Positions 23,954 through 27,102 of a stretch of 27,102 nucleotides of DNA are shown piece after piece. The notes under the pieces are model-generated. The model did not search any database, was not told where the DNA came from, and worked only from the letters and a program-made list of their open reading frames with translations. Every line of letters starts with the position of its first letter. The stretch's first letter is position 1. Made by a program: the position numbers and the translations under genes. The DNA comes from Bacteroidales bacterium UBA1064. GTDB taxonomy: Bacteria > Bacteroidota > Bacteroidia > Bacteroidales > Tenuifilaceae. The stretch covers positions 1 through 27,102 of the forward strand of contig DCDD01000175.1 in assembly GCA_002316235.1 (NCBI GenBank), read 5' to 3'.

Positions 23954-24517
23954 TTAAGCCTGATGGGGTTCATCGGCAAAACGGTTGTTGAGCTTAAAGA
24001 GAACCTGTTTTACCTGCTCACAGAGGTATGGCAATCCCTTAAGCTTGTCAACCGTTAAAATCAAATCAAACGGGTTGTTGAGGTAGTTTTGAGAGCCCAG
24101 CTTGAATTTCGCTTTAGAAAATGTCGAAATCCATCGTACTGGAACAACCTCATCAAAATCTACATCAATAAGAATATCATACTCCTTGTTAATGAAGGCT
24201 TCAACATCGGAGGATAAGGGTTTTCCATACCAGTTGGTTTCGGCCTTACTAAATATGGTTATCCCTGGGTGCATGGTGAAAACTTGTGGCACCTCCTTTT
24301 GGGGGTAGTAGCCTAAAGCGTGGACAGTTATGTTTAAACTTTCAAAATATTTAACCAGGTTTAACACGCTGTCAAGAACTTCCTGACTGTTGAGGGTAAA
24401 TACTATCAAAATCTTACGGGCAGTAGTGAGGTTATGCACCATTCTCTGCCTCTTAAACCCTTGAGCTTGCCTATTAATCTCGTTCAGAGCTTTTTTGTAC
24501 TTATAATCGTCAAACAT
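23954..24517 (-). CDS. Conserved hypothetical protein upstream of dapA
   Basis: 187 residues, no signal peptide or membrane segment. The N-terminus (about 1-30) is basic and helical. The middle has an alternating strand/helix pattern beginning ARKILIVFTLNSQEVLDSVL and later EYDILIDVDFDEVVPVRW, suggesting a small alpha/beta fold with two parallel strands ending in acidic residues. FSKAETNWYGKP and FKLGSQNYLNNPFDLIL look like conserved family segments. I believe it belongs to a Bacteroidota-specific family of unknown function (possibly DUF6913), but I have not checked this. It is followed 20 bases later by dapA, so the two are probably co-transcribed. That hints at, but does not prove, a link to cell-envelope precursor or lysine metabolism. 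Confidence 0.8.
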   Translation of the reverse strand: MFDDYKYKKALNEINRQAQGFKRQRMVHNLTTARKILIVFTLNSQEVLDSVLNLVKYFESLNITVHALGYYPQKEVPQVFTMHPGITIFSKAETNWYGKPLSSDVEAFINKEYDILIDVDFDEVVPVRWISTFSKAKFKLGSQNYLNNPFDLILTVDKLKGLPYLCEQVKQVLFKLNNRFADEPHQA

Positions 24518-24586
24518 ACCTTCGCATTCTAGCTTATCAATAATAATAAAAGTGCTATTAACCCGCTACTTAATTCTAAAACTCGG

Positions 24587-24615
24587 CAAATTTAGAAGGA
24601 TAATCTAAAAGGCAA
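24587..24615 (-). promoter_or_regulatory. Candidate promoter of the hypothetical gene-dapA operon
   Basis: On the minus strand TTG (24613-24615), 18 bases, then TAAATTTG (24587-24594), exact at the -7 and one base short in spacing. The leader would be about 63 nt. A second TAAATTTG (24641-24648) has no TTG partner. Confidence 0.48.
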
Positions 24616-24763
24616 TTTTACAAAAAAATGGGTTGATAATCAAATTTAACAAAGCTTTACAAAGTCGGAGGGCAACCGCTTGAAAATTGACAACCCTGAA
24701 GCTTCCAATCCCAAAATAGTTTAGTGCAGCCAGGTTGTTGCCTCCCCCCAAAGGTAGAATGCG

Positions 24764-26785
24764 CTACTCTTGACCAATAAGCTTAAAAAACTCATCCTCG
24801 CCAACTATTTTAACTCCCAGCTTTGTTGCCTTTTCAAGTTTAGAAGGTCCAATATTATTGCCTGCAATTAAAAGGGAGGTGGAAGCCGAAACGCTGCTTA
24901 CATTTTTCCCGCCGTGCTGGCGGATAAGTTCTTTTAACTCGTCGCGCGAAACTTTTGAAAATGTTCCGGAAATGACTACCGACATTCCCTTAAGCGCATC
25001 CGAAAGCTGGAGGTTTTCGTTCTGCTCTACTTGAAGTTTTAATCCCGCCATTTTTAGCTTCTCGACAAGTTGCCTGTTAGCAGGGTTTGAAAAAAATTCA
25101 ATGATGCTTTGGGCAATTCTGTCTCCAATATCCTCAACCTCAACAAGTTCGTTGTAGGTAGCCTTGGCAATAGCCTCCATGCTTCCGAAATGTTGTGCCA
25201 AGCTTCGTGCTGTAGCTTCACCTACGTATCGAATTCCAATGGCGTAAACAACCCTATAAAAGGGTACGTTTTTAGATTTTTCGATACTTCTAATGGCATT
25301 TTCAGCAGATTTATGGGCAAAACGGTCAAGCAATAAAAGTTGATCCTTTTTGAGAAAGTACAGGTCAGCAGCATCTTTTACCAGACCATTGTCGTAAAGC
25401 AAAGCAACGGTCTCCTCCCCTAGTCCATCAATATTCATAGCCTTACGGCTTATAAAATGCTCTATTCTGCCCTTAATTTGTGGTGGACAGGCAAACTGGT
25501 TGGGGCAAAAGTGTCTTGCTTCATCCTCTATTTTTACCAGCTTAGAACCGCATTCGGGGCAATGGGTAGGAAATTCGAGTATTTTGGCTAAAGGGCTACG
25601 TTTTGACAGGTCAACTCCAACAATCTTGGGGATAATTTCACCGCCCTTCTCAACATAAACCCAATCGCCGATGCGAACATCCAACAGGGCTACCTGATCG
25701 GCATTGTGAAGCGAAGCACGCTTAACAACAGTGCCGGCCAGCTTAACAGGTTTAAGGTTGGCCACTGGAGTAATGGCACCTGTGCGGCCAACCTGAAAAT
25801 CAACAGAAAGCAGAACGGTTGAAACCTGCTCGGGTTTGTACTTGTAGGCAATGGCCCAGCGTGGGGTTTTGGCAGTCATTCCAAGTATAGCCTGATGGCG
25901 GTAGCTGTTAACCTTTACCACCACCCCATCGGTATCAAAGGGCAGCTGCTTACGCGCCAAATCCCAATACTTTATGAAATCGAATACACACTCCAGATTC
26001 GAACAAAGCTGTATATGCTCGGAAATTTTAAACCCCCACTCCTTTGCAGCCATCAAGTTCTGGTAATGGTTATCAAAAGGCAACTCTTCCCCAAGCATAT
26101 AGTAAAAAAAACTGTCGAGCCTGCGCTTGGCAACAGCTGAAGGGTTGAGAAGCTTTAGGGTGCCTGCAGCAGCATTCCGGGGATTGGCAAAAGGCTGCTC
26201 TCCCTCATCCTCCCGCTCACGGTTAAGCTCATCAAAAATAGCTCGCGGCATAATGATCTCACCCCTAATTTCAAACTCCCTCGGGTAATCCGAACCATGA
26301 AGTTTCAAGGGTATGGTTCTAATGGTGCGAGCGTTGGCAGTAACATCATCACCTGCAGAACCATCGCCGCGGGTAACAGCCTGCACCAGCCTGCCATCGA
26401 AGTAGGTAAGGCCTATTGCCACGCCATCAAATTTTAGCTCGCAAACGTAGGTTGGGGGTTCCGAAAGGGCATTACGCACCCGGTTGTCAAAATCGCGCAA
26501 CTCGCCTTCAGAATAGGTATTTGCCAACGACAGCATGGGATAGCGATGTTGTACCTGCTTAAACTCAGCACTCGAATCGCTTCCCACCCTACGCGAGGGC
26601 GAGTTGACATCATCAAACTCGGGGTACTGCTTTTCGAGCTCCACCAGCTCGTTTAACATCATATCAAAGTCAAAATCGCTGATTTCCGGAGCAGTTTTCA
26701 CGTAGTAGAGGTAGTTGTGGCGGTTAAGCTCATCACGCAAAAACATGATGCGCTGTTGCACCCTATCTTTTTCTTCTGCTGTCAT
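24764..26785 (-). CDS. ligA: NAD-dependent DNA ligase
   Basis: Seals nicks in replication and repair using NAD. 673 residues, the normal length. Domain order: Ia domain (about 1-65), nucleotidyltransferase with the adenylated lysine in KFDG (118-121), OB fold (about 315-400), zinc finger with C409, C412, C427 and C433, helix-hairpin-helix region (about 440-590) containing NIDGLGEETV, and a C-terminal BRCT domain (about 595-673) starting LKGMSVVISGTF. All ligands and the catalytic lysine are present, so this is a complete functional ligase. Start at the ATG at 26785 is supported by the family N-terminus. It has its own promoter candidate; no clear terminator follows in the 246 bases before the next gene. 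Confidence 0.98.
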   Translation of the reverse strand: MTAEEKDRVQQRIMFLRDELNRHNYLYYVKTAPEISDFDFDMMLNELVELEKQYPEFDDVNSPSRRVGSDSSAEFKQVQHRYPMLSLANTYSEGELRDFDNRVRNALSEPPTYVCELKFDGVAIGLTYFDGRLVQAVTRGDGSAGDDVTANARTIRTIPLKLHGSDYPREFEIRGEIIMPRAIFDELNREREDEGEQPFANPRNAAAGTLKLLNPSAVAKRRLDSFFYYMLGEELPFDNHYQNLMAAKEWGFKISEHIQLCSNLECVFDFIKYWDLARKQLPFDTDGVVVKVNSYRHQAILGMTAKTPRWAIAYKYKPEQVSTVLLSVDFQVGRTGAITPVANLKPVKLAGTVVKRASLHNADQVALLDVRIGDWVYVEKGGEIIPKIVGVDLSKRSPLAKILEFPTHCPECGSKLVKIEDEARHFCPNQFACPPQIKGRIEHFISRKAMNIDGLGEETVALLYDNGLVKDAADLYFLKKDQLLLLDRFAHKSAENAIRSIEKSKNVPFYRVVYAIGIRYVGEATARSLAQHFGSMEAIAKATYNELVEVEDIGDRIAQSIIEFFSNPANRQLVEKLKMAGLKLQVEQNENLQLSDALKGMSVVISGTFSKVSRDELKELIRQHGGKNVSSVSASTSLLIAGNNIGPSKLEKATKLGVKIVGEDEFFKLIGQE

Positions 26786-26827
26786 TGGTTTGTCTTTAAG
26801 CTTATGACGTTAACGCTAATTATTTTT

Positions 26828-26857
26828 CAAATATACTTGAGAAATTAAAATTATGAA
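26828..26857 (-). promoter_or_regulatory. Candidate promoter of ligA
   Basis: On the minus strand TATATTTG (26828-26835) fits TAnnTTTG exactly. TTC (26855-26857) stands 19 bases upstream in place of TTG. Predicted leader is about 36 nt. Confidence 0.42.
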
Positions 26858-26950
26858 CAGGGAAAGTTAGGCTAGCGCTGTAAAACACCTCAGGTTGAAT
26901 ATACGAAAATTAAGTATTTGCAAATTTATATATTTACGGGGTATGAACAC

Positions 26951-26977
26951 ATGCTAATTAAACATCTTACAAGTTGA
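26951..26977 (+). CDS. Possible 8-codon leader ORF overlapping the next start
   Basis: ATG at 26951 encodes MLIKHLTS and stops with TGA at 26975-26977. The stop overlaps the TTG start codon (26974-26976) of the following gene in the arrangement TTGA, which would allow translational coupling. It is far too short to be tested by composition, and there is no Shine-Dalgarno motif. It may be chance. Confidence 0.15.
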   Translation: MLIKHLTS

Positions 26978-27102
26978 AAACCAATGCCATAGCAGATAAG
27001 TACAGGGACTTACTCCGGGTTTTACGGGGTAGCTGTGGAAAGGATGAGCTGAAAAAAATTAGGAAAGCGCTGGATTTGGTTGTCAGCTTAAACTCGGCCA
27101 GC
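26974..27102 (+). CDS. Start of a gene resembling the RelA/SpoT N-terminus, cut by window edge
   Basis: 43 open codons to the end of the window. The frame is closed by TAA at 26959-26961, and the only plausible initiation codon is TTG at 26974; there is no in-frame ATG. The translation contains KYRDLLRVLRG followed by ELKKIRKALDLVVSL. This matches the pattern of two short helices (a YxxLL helix, then an 'IRKAFDLA' helix) that opens (p)ppGpp synthetase/hydrolase proteins before their HD domain. No catalytic residue is visible in this fragment, so the family call is tentative. If right, the protein would make or degrade the alarmone (p)ppGpp. The gene is divergent from ligA. Confidence 0.4.
   Translation, partial: MKTNAIADKYRDLLRVLRGSCGKDELKKIRKALDLVVSLNSAS

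Noticed and set aside
24698..24705. GAAGCTTC palindrome after ligA
   Set aside because: An 8-bp palindrome without loop or T-tract, not a terminator; frequent by chance.
1..27102. Search for CRISPR arrays, insertion sequences, tRNA genes, att sites, toxin-antitoxin pairs or defence genes
   Set aside because: No repeated spacer pattern, transposase, cloverleaf or recognisable module was seen; the window reads as conserved chromosomal sequence.

Overview
The window looks like ordinary chromosomal sequence from an anaerobic or facultative, fermentative member of the Bacteroidota, probably near the Bacteroidales/Marinilabiliales. Three things support this. Several start sites are preceded by the Bacteroidota promoter form (TTG, about 19-20 bases, TAnnTTTG). 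Shine-Dalgarno motifs are largely absent. The gene content (RF3, DAACS carrier, SlyD-like FKBP, ackA/ptb/buk, unpaired sucD, LigA, DapA, surface lipoprotein peptidases) fits the phylum. I see no tRNA, rRNA, CRISPR array, insertion sequence, phage gene or integration scar.

Layout. 1-1565 (-): peptide chain release factor 3, cut by the window start. 1647-2939 (-): sodium:dicarboxylate/amino-acid symporter. 3069-3602 (-): small unknown lipoprotein. 3720-4211 (-): SlyD-like prolyl isomerase with a His-rich tail. 4455-4655 (+): cold-shock protein. 4708-5340 (-): predicted outer-membrane protein. 5508-6215 (+): short-chain dehydrogenase. 6426-9682 (-): three-gene operon ackA-ptb-buk. 9965-12910 (+): large FAD/Fe-S D-2-hydroxyacid (D-lactate type) dehydrogenase, divergent from ackA. 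12923-13795 (-): sucD without sucC. 14073-15536 (+): malic enzyme. 15881-17782 (+): FtsH protease. 17806-18252 (-): MarR-type regulator. 18478-21045 (+): M1 aminopeptidase-like lipoprotein. 21128-22819 (-): M2/M3-like zinc peptidase lipoprotein, convergent with the previous gene across a shared terminator. 23052-24517 (-): dapA behind an unknown conserved protein. 24764-26785 (-): NAD-dependent DNA ligase. 26974-27102 (+): the first 43 codons of a gene resembling the N-terminus of RelA/SpoT-type proteins.

How the genes may work together. The stretch 6.4-15.5 kb is a central-carbon and overflow-metabolism block: acetate and butyrate kinases with phosphotransbutyrylase make ATP from acyl-CoA, the FAD/Fe-S dehydrogenase probably feeds D-lactate (or a similar 2-hydroxyacid) into pyruvate, malic enzyme links malate to pyruvate, and SucD is half of succinyl-CoA ligase. 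The rest is housekeeping (translation termination, protein folding and quality control, lysine/peptidoglycan precursor synthesis, DNA ligation) plus surface peptidases. I did not find a convincing new defence, mobile or biosynthetic system. The observations most worth checking are the ackA-ptb-buk arrangement without pta, an AATTTTTCAGC-like element repeated in three upstream regions, a dyad between the ackA and dehydrogenase promoters, and a tiny leader ORF whose stop overlaps the TTG start of the last gene.
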